From assembly GCA_021234155.1 (NCBI GenBank), contig JAJEKV010000233.1, positions 62,001 through 126,000 on the forward strand: a stretch of 64,000 nucleotides of DNA, in the 5' to 3' direction. Shown here piece after piece: positions 35,753 through 45,757 of the stretch; positions within the stretch are counted from its first letter, which is position 1; every line of letters begins with the position of its first letter. A program made the position numbers and the translations under genes. The notes under the pieces were generated by a model that was not told the DNA's origin, ran no database searches, and worked only from the letters and a program-made list of their open reading frames with translations. The DNA is from Isoetes taiwanensis. Taxonomy: Eukaryota > Streptophyta > Lycopodiopsida > Isoetales > Isoetaceae.

Positions 35753-37960
35753 TTCCACTATCTTATTAAAATATCCATTTCTTGCACTGTGGTCTTGCAA
35801 TAACTTAACTATTTTATACTTAGAAATAAATCTGTGACTAGAAGTACACAAATCTGGTGTATAAAGGTGTATAAGTAAGGCATATGGCCATTAATACTGA
35901 TTTTTAGAGGATATGCATAGTATGTTGCATGTGGATAACGGGCTTGAGCAGTATGTGTTACATAGAATCTGTATATTGCAGTACATTGTTCAACTTGGTA
36001 GACAGGCTGCAAAAAAATGCATCTAGATAGAAAATAGTGAGATATACAGTGACAATGACTCTAGGTGACTATTTAATTGAAATTAAAGTGCTTGGCTGCA
36101 TATTGCTTTGTGAACTTAAGGTATAACCTCGTGTCCGACTTATTTGCTTTCAGGTTGCTATGTAAACGATTCTATGTTTGTTGCATGATGCATTATGGAG
36201 TTAAACATATTAGTCTTTATTGAACAAAGATGCTTGGTTAGCTCTTATGGTTAAGCCTTGTATTGATCTATGATGAGTGACCTTGCCTATGGTTGCAACA
36301 TATAAATCAAACAGAGTTGAAGACGATTCTGCCGGTATAAAGGTCTCGCTCAGGGCCGCTCCTTCTTAATATGATGCTATGGAATGAATGTGACAAATAA
36401 GGACAACAATCTAGAGCAGACTGCTGATGCATCTAAACTGGACCTTGGCGATGCCTCTAGCAATGCATATACCAACAATATTGAAGGAAATCTTGCTTGA
36501 ACAAAAGCCTCCTCTGTCCGGCGAATTTCAAATTTTAATTGCTTTTTTGCTATGGACTTTAAATGATCAGAAATAATAGGGATTTCCATTTTATGCTTGT
36601 AAAATGATTCATTATATAAATTAGATGTCATGATTCAGATTTTTCTTGTTGGATGCATTGTCACATTTACAAATATGTAGCTGCGTTTGCCTACTTAAGG
36701 GTCAGCCAGATCTACTCCAGAATTTTGTGATCAATTATGCATTACTGTGTTACCTTTGTGACGTAAAGACATGGTATCTCTCAGATAAATCTACTTTTTG
36801 CTGCACTTTTACCACTGCTGGTGCTAATTGTATCACTAGGCCACTCTGTCTTTGATTAATCTGATATAGTTTGGCAAAAGGCAGTAAATATGGAATGCCA
36901 CGGAATGCTCTAGTATTAATCTGCATACTTAGTTATGTACTTAAATCTGCATGACGGCTGTGTCTAAATTACATGCTGCAAAACCATGGGCCATGTTCTG
37001 CTATGTAAATGATTTTGTGCTTACTTCTTAATGCATTATGGCTTAAATATTTATTGAGAAGAGTGACCTTGCCGGTTGTTGAGCTAATAGGTCAAGTTCT
37101 ATTTTGTTTTCTAGTCTCTAGACTGAAAGTGTGTGGACTCCAGCTTGTATTGGGTAAATGAGGCTGGTCTATCTCCTTGAACTTAATCTTCACACTGAAT
37201 TACTGTGATCATTGTATTATTCCGGTTTATGTTTATGTGATGGAGTCCCTAAGGGTAATAAAAGCTAGAGTTGTCTTCTAAGTATATTTAAAGCGTGCCG
37301 TTTAGTGTACCGGCAAGGGTGTGCAAATGGTGCCCGGATCCTAAACATGGCGGGGCCTTTTGGGACCTGATATAAATGTATTTAGTGCACATTCATAACT
37401 CGTCATTATATTTAGGTCGCAAAGATGTTCAACGTTTATACTGACTAATATGTATCTACCTATTCCGATTATGATTACAAATGAGGTGAAGGCGTTAAGC
37501 TCAAGAAACCTATAGCTTACGTCGGTAGCTTAGGCTTTTACCCCCGATTAAGGCTAACTGTCCTCTGGTTCTACTGCAGTAACCGGGTTTCTTGCTCCTT
37601 GGTTTGTTTTCCCATTTATTCAACTTGGAAAAGCTATACGACATGATGACATTGAAGATATCAAGTCTGCTGAGTTCTATGGGATTAATCCCAAAATATT
37701 TTTAATCTGAGGTTGTTCTATTGAACTCCCCTAAAAGGTAAACATCTTTGTATTGGACAAAATTTTAATATGATTAGCAAAAGGAAATTGTTATTGGCTA
37801 TAGATTGTGGTATATTTTTTTGCTTTGATAAATCTTAACCATTCTTAAGGCTTAAGTCAAAATTATACCTGTTTTGGCTTAAGGCTGCATATTGACCGGA
37901 AGTGGTCTTTGCAAAAGTCCATGGAAGGTAAAAGTCTGTTGAACAGATTTTAAAAGGTTT

Positions 37961-38478
37961 TTTTCATTAACTCAGTTCTCTAGTTATACTAGGGGCCTTA
38001 AAATGGTTAAAATACAGGTGTTTATAATTTCTTACTAATACATTCTGGATATTTATAGGAATTGACATAGGCTGGAAAAAATGATTCTGATACAAATAAT
38101 ACATAGGCTGGTAAATCCACGGCATAGGCTGGAAAATGCCATTGGGCTCTTTGAAAAAATGCCATTGGGCTCTTTTGAATATAATACTCCAAAAATTTTG
38201 GTGACTTTCAGCTGTGAGCATCTTGATTTATGATGGAAATTTTGATGGCTTTCAGCTAACATTTGTATTGATAGCTATATGGCTCATACATGCTTGCCTC
38301 TAAGGGAGATTTGGACTGATATCTACAGGCTGGCCTTGAAGGTGAGTCTTTCATATATATGGCTATTCTTATGCTTACGATGCTGCAATAGACTTTAATA
38401 GTTTGATCGAGGCCTTTTGGCTCCGATGGGTTTGCCGGAAACCATATAATATGGTCAGAAATTCAAAGACTTTGTTTT
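37961..38478. other. X-family sequence present only beside X1
   Basis: X2 is cut at the corresponding point (50962), so this stretch is unique here. It includes a short local duplication (TGCCATTGGGCTCTTTGAA at 38137 and 38160) and intron-like sequence leading to the conserved last frame. Confidence 0.4.
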
Positions 38479-38664
38479 TATAGTGCAAGGGCTACTGCAG
38501 TTAGCAATGGTTTGATTAAAGCTTTCTGCTCTAATGCCTTTGCAAGAAAACATATGATTACTAATGTTCTTGTTACTGTATAGAATGACACATATCCTGG
38601 AATTGTGTTCAACAAAGAAGATATGATCACAGTACTTAAGACTTCAATATTCCATGGTGAGTAG
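38479..38664 (+). pseudogene. X-family last frame, homologous to the R1 last frame
   Basis: The translation reads SARATAVSNGLIKAFCSNAF, ARKHMITNVLVTV, an in-frame TAG, then NDTYPGIVFNKEDMITVLK and TSIFHGE before a stop. It aligns with R1 15978-16109 (LYKLMQAFIKKGF, NYPGLKFDIFAVTRILK). One nonsense codon makes this copy defective. Confidence 0.5.
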
Positions 38665-38685
38665 TGCTTTGTCATTAACATAGGT

Positions 38686-38722
38686 GGGGTAGGGCCCTTG
38701 TAGCAACAAGGCCCTACTCCCC
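38686..38722 (+). terminator. 3' stem-loop of the X-family unit
   Basis: GGGGTAGGGCCCTTGT pairs with ACAAGGCCCTACTCCCC around a short loop: a 16-base-pair stem 22 bases after the stop. A second block, CTGCGGAAGGAGG, follows at about 38790. Same arrangement as R1 16145-16225 with different stem sequence. Confidence 0.65.
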
Positions 38723-38841
38723 TTGTTGCTATAGACAGACTATGTTGATAATTGTTTGATACAGTCTAATAATTGTGAAGGGCCCCCCTTTCTGCGGAAG
38801 GAGGAAGGATTTTTTTATTAAAATGATGTTATGTAATTTGT

Positions 38842-39475
38842 TAAGCATGAATTATGACTTGGCAACTAGCACATAGCTGGAATAAATTTCATACAAGGGA
38901 TATTATAAGGATCACTTGGCATCTTTCGTCTTCAGGAATACATGGGCATCTTTTGTCTTTCTTTCGTTTTATGGTCATTAATGGTAAAGTTCAAGATTAT
39001 ATGGATTATGAAAGGCCGGTCACTTTATATTTATACAGGAATGCCACTTGGCTAATGTTTGATGGTTATTAATGGTCTTGTGCCATTATTTCTCAAGATG
39101 TTGTGATGCATAGATGCATCTACGATTAATGGGTCATTGATTTGGAGGAATAACCCTTGGGTTCTACTAACCTTTGCATATGTGCATTAAGCAGGTGGTC
39201 AAGATATGTAAGGCTTTAGCTCCATTCAGTATTTACGGCGCCGTTAAAGTCGCCGTTAAAGTTTAGATCGGTTGGCCAATATGTTAAGTATATTGCAGCT
39301 TTAATATATGAATTGTCATGATATAGGCTTATGACCTTGTAAGAAATGTGGATGAAAATAGAAGAGGATATTATGACAATATTTTGGGCTCTTGGCATCT
39401 TTGAATTTCTTGCATAATGCGTGTGTACCATGGATGAGCATATTATCTTGGATGGGAAATTTTTAACTATTGCAA
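38842..39475. repeat. Z repeat, right arm (inverted, empty site)
   Basis: Reverse complement of 30051-30510 plus 32263-32425 without the retroposed insertion, nearly identical by eye. With the left arm it flanks X1 as an inverted repeat. Confidence 0.92.
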
Positions 39476-39718
39476 ATCAAGGACAAACACATTATAACTA
39501 AATACCATGGATGAGCATATCTGGTAACCCTAAACCTCTACAAACGTCTCCTTAAAAAATACTTCTACATGAACAGATTATGATTGAGGCTAATTTTATT
39601 TTTTTTACATCCGCATAGCATCATACCCTTAAAAATTGGATTAGGACCATGGAAGAAAGGTATTCTTTGTGATTTCATAAGGGATTTGGTTCCCAGAGAT
39701 TTAGCTGTGTTTATATCC
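39476..39718. other. No feature recognised
   Basis: AT-rich sequence with CCATGGATGAGCATAT repeated at about 39428 and 39507; otherwise nothing. Confidence 0.4.
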
Positions 39719-39906
39719 TACATTCTGGGAAGGGACTCGCGAGAGACACAAAACCGGCCGATAGATAGATAGGCTTGTCATTCATCACAGCAGCAGTATA
39801 CAATGTGTGGAAAACTAGGGAGAGAGAGAGAGAGGGGATAGCCGACCATAGGAACAATATCGGACTACCCCCTAAAAAGAAATGTGCCAAGGCAAAAAAG
39901 GGTAAT

Positions 39907-39981
39907 GGCGACAACTTCTCATCGGGATAAAAACCTCGCCCTTTCGGGTTTCGAGGAAAACCCTAATGAGAAATGGTCGCC
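39907..39981 (-). ncRNA. Structured RNA motif candidate, copy b
   Basis: The minus-strand RNA has outer arms GGCGACCATTTCTCAT and ATGAGAAGTTGTCGCC. Inside, CCTCG pairs with CGAGG, and CCC/GGG closes a GAAA tetraloop. Relative to copy c the outer stem differs at many positions but still pairs, and CGAGG replaces CGGGG (U-A for U-G). Confidence 0.6.
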
Positions 39982-40348
39982 AACAACCTTGAATGTGTTG
40001 CCCGGAGAACTGAGAGAAACGAAGTTGATGGCTAACGGCGGTAAAATAGAGCACTCCCCCAAAAAAAACGAGTTGATGGCTTAACGCAAAATAGAGCACA
40101 CCCCAAAGAACATGGAAAGAAAAGCCTCCCCGCGATGTATCCATGGAGAACCAAAGGAGAGGGGTGATGGCTAAACGTAAATAGAGCAAGACCCCGCCAG
40201 ACGACGTAAAACGGCGGAATCCCGCAAGCAATACCAACAAAACTCCCAAAAAGAACACCCGTGAAATGGTCGAGAAAATAAATAGCACAAGCCGTACCAA
40301 GAAGGTCCAAAATGAAAACAGAGAAAAAAGAACATAACAGAAAAGATA

Positions 40349-40515
40349 GCATCACCCAAATGGGTGGAGAACCATTATGTAAAATATGCATCACCCTCGA
40401 GGTGGAAATAAACAAGATAAAGCATCACCCAAATACCGGTGGAGAACCATTATGTAAAATATGCCACACCCTCGAGGTGGAAATAAAAAGATCACCAAAG
40501 CAGGTGGAGAACAAC
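40349..40515 (-). repeat. Array of mini-hairpins CACC...GGTG
   Basis: Five units read CCACC-loop-GGTGATG-like on the minus strand with different loops (for example CCACCCATTTGGGTGATGC, CCACCTCGAGGGTGATGC, CCACCGGTATTTGGGTGATG). Copy c of E has two more (44703-44747). The stem is kept while the loop and stem length change. Confidence 0.65.
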
Positions 40516-40776
40516 AAAGCGGGAGGGCGATGGAACGTAAATATAAGAATAGCAACACTCACAGTGGAGAACAACAAAGAGGCATGAACAACAAAAAATA
40601 CAAATGAAAAGACGATGCCAATCGCGAAACGAGTGGCGGGAAGGGAGGGAAGCTACGAGAGGATAAGAAGAGTTGTGGAGAAGACGCCGATAACCGAGCC
40701 AAAACGTAAATGGCCTAATATAGGCTCGCCCCTTCCCTTAATGGCGATCCGATGGCTCGGATCGATGGGATTCCGG

Positions 40777-41792
40777 GAAGGGACTCATGGCGAGACACAA
40801 AACCGCCGACTACCAAAGGACTTCCTTAACTATAAGCCTAGTCGCCGCGAAAACCTCCAGCTTAAACCGATAGCAAGAAGACACTCCCGCCACCACCCCC
40901 GAGCAGTCGGGCAGGACGCAGAGAAAAAAGAGAGGAACGAAAAAGAGGGCCACCAGACGGAGTAGCGAGGAGATGAAAGGAACCGGTAGAAATTAGGCGT
41001 TGAAGGAAAGTGGCAGGGCATGCGAATGAAGACAAGCGGGCAGGGGAAGAAAGGAAACCAGGATCCGAAGAGTCTGGTTCAAGCGAGAAGAAAACTACCC
41101 ATTGACGACGAAAACCAAAACCAAATGAAGCGAAAGCCGTGGGGAGAAAACGGTTGAAGAAGAAGAGCCGAAGCATCGGTTATTTTGACGATATCAGCTC
41201 AATGACCTGAAAAAGGAAAGGATATGAGAGAAAAAACAATGAAAAGAAAAGCAGCACCGATGACTAATCTAAGGAAGTGCCCCCGACCGGACGGGCAAGC
41301 AGCAAAAAGAATGACCCGGAAAAAAGGAAGCACATTAGAGAACAAAAACAACGAAAAAGGAAGGGACACCGCCACGATGACTAATCAAGGAAGCTCTAGC
41401 ATGCCAACGAACGCAACAAGGCGAGGACAAAACAAAACCACGCACACGCATACAATGCATATATGATATGGATGCAAATCACGGACTGATGTCCGTAGAT
41501 AGTAGTCGTATTTGAATACAGATTACGGACCAAAGCTCGTGAATGTGGCTACGGACTGAAGTCCGTGAATGTGGGTATGAGTCCTTCCGAACCTGTGGCC
41601 AAGAACTAATAACAAGTAACTGAGATAAAAAGGCAAGGAGGAAAAATCTTACGTATAGGAATGTAAAAATGCATAGACATAAAGAAGACAAAGTGCAACC
41701 CGACATATGTTGTCAACAAGAAGTCTAAAGCGATGAAGGTTCATAAGGATGTAAAAAAGGGGGAACAAGATGAGGAGAATGAAAATGCTAAG
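40777..41792. other. No gene recognised; purine-rich plus strand
   Basis: A- and G-rich sequence that produces long pyrimidine-biased minus-strand frames with many Phe, Leu and Ser. A short internal repeat, ACGGACTGATGTCCGTA-like, recurs at 41492, 41526 and 41551 and is self-complementary. Confidence 0.4.
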
Positions 41793-42600
41793 GTCGGGCA
41801 CAAGGTAGCATAGGAGAAATGTGTGGTGCTGTCAGAAGACAAATACACTATGCATAAATCCATGAAAAAAGGCCCCAATAGGAAAACATACTGCGGCAAA
41901 CGAGGGACGAGATTGATAAAGAGAATGTAGACATACCGACAATGCTAAATAAACTAGAAGCCCAGGCCCCGCCGACCGCCAGTGTCGAAGCCCGAACACG
42001 GCTAACGAGCGAGGGTGAGACGAAGAGGAGCACCAACGACCAAGCGCGAGAAGAACGGGAACAAAGGCCCCCATGAGCGGTTAAAAAGAACAAAACGTGC
42101 ATAATGGTGAAGCGGCAAGCTGCAAGACGACAAGCACTCAAAATGACGTGAGCAATTAGAAATGATAAAAAATCAACAATTCATGAAAAAGAGCCCATAA
42201 CGGATATACAATAGGAAAAAATACGGGGAAGACTAAAACCGACGAGGTGAATAGGGTTCAAAGGAGAAATATAGTGCAAAAGAGCTCGCGAAATGCAAAA
42301 GCATGACAAAGTGCAAAAAACCATGGCAAAAAGAAGAATCGGAATGAGTATAAGGAAGTGCCAAATGCAATATGCGGCATAAAGAGCACAGATACAAATG
42401 ACGTGTAATACTAAGGTCTGATTCAGGGTAGCATAGGAGAAATGTGTGGTGAAGCAGAAGACAAATACCATATGCATAAAGCCATGAATAAAGGCCTCAA
42501 TAGGAAAAACAAACTTGGGCAAACGAGGGACGAGATTGAGGAAGAGAATGTAGACATACCAGCAATCAAGAAAAGAATGGTCGAGAAGGAAACAAACTAA
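41793..42600. repeat. Direct duplication of about 155 bases
   Basis: Bases 41793-41950 and 42417-42575 share AGCATAGGAGAAATGTGTGG, AGAAGACAAATAC and AACGAGGGACGAGATTGA in the same order, about 620 bases apart, at roughly 85% identity. Confidence 0.75.
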
Positions 42601-44104
42601 AGTTAATTCGAGCACAAGGAAAGCGAAAAAGGAGGCGAACTTAAAAAATGATAAGCCCAAGGAAACAACGATAGGCCATGAAATAAAGTAAAAAATGCGA
42701 ATTTAACATAAACAAGTAGAGCAATGGAATAACCTGCATAACCTGTTAAAGAGTGCGGGGCATCAAAAAACAAGATAAACCACAAATGCAAAAAATAAAA
42801 TCCAACAACTATGGGAAACCTAGAATGTGGAAGATAACACCACCCGAATAACGTATACCCCCTGATAATAAGCATAACATGGAAACTAGGTTGAGACACC
42901 GTATATAGGAAAAAAAGCAAATTCAAATGACGCCGAACATAAAAAGTCAAACAACCATGTAAACGCATATAACGCAAAAACATGCCAACATAAAGCGAAA
43001 CCATATTGTCAACCATAACGCAAAAAAGATAACAACCATGAAACATCTGGAAACATATAGAGGCAATAACGTGAAAAAGCCAATGCAACCATTGTAATGC
43101 TCCATCTGCCCAAAAGAGGAGAACAACGTTCACGAATATGAAAAAGAAAATCAACCCTCATAGTGCATAATAAGCATAACGTGGAAACCCAGTGGAGACA
43201 TCGTATATAGGAAAAAAGGCAAATTCAAAGGATGCCGAACATAAAAGGTCAAAATAGATCACGTGAATGCAACATAGGGATAATATCAAGGTAAACAACA
43301 AGAATGACGAAAACATAAGGTGCCAGAGATGAAAAGGACAATACATGTAGAATAATACGCCACACGGACCAGATTCGCCCCCGATGCTAAAAGCAATATA
43401 CACGTGCAAAAACATACCGCATGGAAAAAACACTTTAATGATCAAGCTAAACCCAGACAAATGCACCCATAAGTTCAAAAGGCCAATGCTCTCCCATCAT
43501 CCTAAAGAAATTCCAAATCACGGGGCATCAAAAAACAAGATAACCACAAGTGCAAAAAATAGAACCCAACAACAATGGGAAACCTAGAATGTGGAAGATA
43601 ACACCACCCGAATAACGTATACCCCCTGATAATAAGCATAACATGGAAACTAGGTTGAGACACCGTATATAGGAAAAAAAGCAAATTCAAATGACGCCGA
43701 ACATAAAAAGTCAAACAACCATGTAAACGCATATAACGCAAAAACATGCCAACAAAAAGCGAAACCATATTATCAACCATAACGCAAAAAAGATAACCAT
43801 GAAACATCTGGAAACATATAGAGGCAATAACGTGAAAAAAGCAAATGCAACCATGGTAATGCCCCGTCTGCCCAAAAGAGGAGAACAACGTTCAAGAATA
43901 TGAAAAAGAAAATCAACCCTCATAGTGCATAATAAGCACAACGTGGAAACCAAGTGGAGACATCGTATATAGGAAAAAAGGCAAATTCGAATGATGCCGA
44001 ACATAAAAAGTCAAAATAGATTACGTGAATGCAACATAGGGATAAGATCAAGGTAAACAACAAGAATGACGAAAACATAAGGTGCCAGAGATGAAAAGGA
44101 CAAT

Positions 44105-45068
44105 CGCATCGATCTGAGACATCGGATCGCCATTCTAGAATGGGACGAGCATGCATGTCTTGCATGCATGCGGGCGGCGCATGCCCGTTTGGGTTGGGAG
44201 TTCGCTATTTCAGGCGCGTTTCTGCATCCACGTCTCATCGGCGCTTCCTCTTCTCTCAGCAGTACCTTATTCTCTTTGAACTGTTTCCAGGCAGGGGAGG
44301 GGCTTCTTCCTGCCTGGTTTAGCCAATTTGGCGTTTCTTTCATGCTATTTTTTTCCGGCCTTTGGCCTTCGGCCCCGCGGACCTTCGCCCTCGATCCTAG
44401 TTTGTAAGGAAGTTCTCGGTAGTCGGGCGGTTTGTTGGTTTCTTGCGAGTCCCATTCTAGAATCGCATCGATCCGAGACATCGGATCGCCATTCTAGAAT
44501 GGGACGAAAGCATGCATGTCTTGCATGCATCGCGGCGGCGCGATGCCCGATTTGGGTTGGGAGTTCGCTATTTCAGCGTTTACTCAGATCCACGCCTCAT
44601 CGGCCGCTTCCTCTTCTCTCAGCGTTTACCTTATTCTCTTTGAACCCTCCCTCCCCCTTCTTTGTTTATTGTATTGTGCACAATTCTGTTTATCATGTTC
44701 TTCCACCCGCTGGGTGATGCTTTTTTTCCACCCGCTGGGTGATGCTATTCTCTGGTATGTTTGTGTTGTCTCGTTTGTTGTGTTGGTGATGTGCGTACAG
44801 GTTGTTGGCGGCGGCATCCGTTTCGACTTCTCCATGCGCGGGTTTTTGGGAGCGATTTCTATGCCTTTACGTTTGTCTAAGCCCCTTGCCGAAGGCTTAT
44901 CACTAGGGTTTTTCCTCGAAAACCCGAAAGGGCGGGGTTTTTTAATCCCGGTGATAAGCTTTCGGCAGGTACATCAGCCACTCATCTATTAGCATTGTAT
45001 TTTTTGGGGTCCAAGTGTTATAATTGGATTCGGGCGGTTTGTTGGTTTCTTGCGAGTCCCATTCTAGA
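44105..45068 (+). mobile_element. E element, head-to-tail dimer
   Basis: Two units, 44105-44462 and 44463-45068, start with CGCATCGATC and the ATCCGA/TCGGAT-type hairpin, and end with TTCTTGCGAGTCCCATTCTAG. They share head and tail but differ in the middle: unit 1 has a CCAGGCAGG/CCTGCCTGG stem, unit 2 has the mini-hairpins and the structured RNA motif. The flanks show a possible 3-bp AAT duplication against the empty site. No protein is encoded. Confidence 0.8.
44887..44967 (+). ncRNA. Structured RNA motif candidate, copy c
   Basis: Outer arms TGCCGAAGGCTTATCAC and GTGATAAGCTTTCGGCA form a 17-pair stem (one G-U). The core holds GGG/CCC, then CCTCG pairing with CGGGG, and CCC-GAAA-GGG. An alternative helix GGGTTTT/AAAACCC with CCTCG in its loop would make an H-type pseudoknot. 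See the findings for comparison across copies. Confidence 0.65.
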
Positions 45069-45757
45069 ATACATGTAGAATAATATTCCACACGGACCAG
45101 ATGCGCCCCCTACGCTAAAAGCAATATACACGTGCAAAAACACACCTTATGGAAAAAACACTTCAATGACCAAGTTAAACCCATACAAATGCACCCATAA
45201 GTTCAAAAGGCTAATGCTCTCCCATCGTCCTAAAGAAATTCCAAACCAACAGGAATGACACATATCGAGACAAAATTGAATATGTAACAAGATGAATCGT
45301 AACAAATAACCCCAAAATATTATGCTACGGATTACGAAATGAAATGGACATGGGAGCAAATGCAGCAAATAGGAAACATGCTAAACCACAGTTGCACAAT
45401 GAAAATCCGCAAGGTCTATTCGTATATGCCAAGGTAGAAAACCCGCCAAGAGTAGTTACCAGGAGTGTTGCGTAGTAATGTGTTCATCCTCAAACGCACA
45501 AATGAGAAGGAACCGAAGAAAATAAAAGAGCACCACAAGATTAGAAATTGAACATTGGCAAAATATGAGCACGTATAAGTTTGTTTGCAGACCCAAATTG
45601 TTACATATGACAAGAATTGAAAATTCCCATATGAAAGCAAGTCATGTACCATATTCACCTCTTTAGGAAATACGCATGCAAGAATGCCCTCATGAAAAAA
45701 ACAATCCAATGATTAATCCGTAACCATACATAGAAATTTAAAAAGTAATGACGAGGC

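Larger units (their letters stand above)
32787..37960 (+). repeat. X repeat, copy 1 (X1), 5.2 kb
   Basis: Direct duplicate of 45758-50962. The left part (to 35620) looks like a minus-strand promoter and leader: a TATA-like CCTATATTAGG (complement near 35415), a long pyrimidine-rich leader and a short first exon. The right part is plus-strand, with intron-like stretches and exon-like peptides, and near 37500-37590 shares a GATTAAGGCTAA...CTGCAGTAACC block with R (13818-13856). Differences from X2 concentrate at CAG and CTG. Confidence 0.9.
39719..40776 (-). mobile_element. E element, diverged copy
   Basis: On the minus strand this unit begins near 40776 with the ATCCGAGCCATCGGAT hairpin, passes a TATA-like CCTATATTAGGCC and a pyrimidine leader, then an array of mini-hairpins (40515-40349) and the structured RNA motif (39981-39907), and ends in GCGAGTCCCTTCCCAGAATG near 39719. 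The same order of parts occurs at 44105-45068 on the plus strand, but the sequences are well diverged, so the order and the folds are conserved. No protein is encoded. Confidence 0.7.
42757..45270. repeat. Y tandem repeat, unit about 760 bases
   Basis: Unit 1 (42757-43516) and unit 2 (43517-44104 joined to 45069-45270) begin GGGGCATCAAAAAACAAGAT and stay highly similar. Unit 2 is interrupted by the E dimer. Unit 1 supplies the empty site (GGACAATACATGTAGAATAA at about 43339). Confidence 0.85.
44088..45735. repeat. Right arm of the 1.6-kb inverted repeat (partner 28425-30050)
   Basis: See the left arm; paired coordinates add to about 74150. It contains the E dimer and the end of Y unit 2. Confidence 0.93.

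Noticed and set aside
39872-43888. Long hydrophobic minus-strand frames resembling membrane proteins
   Set aside because: The plus strand is purine-rich, so the complement yields Phe/Leu/Ser-rich frames by composition. They are not kept between tandem Y units beyond DNA identity and show no domain.
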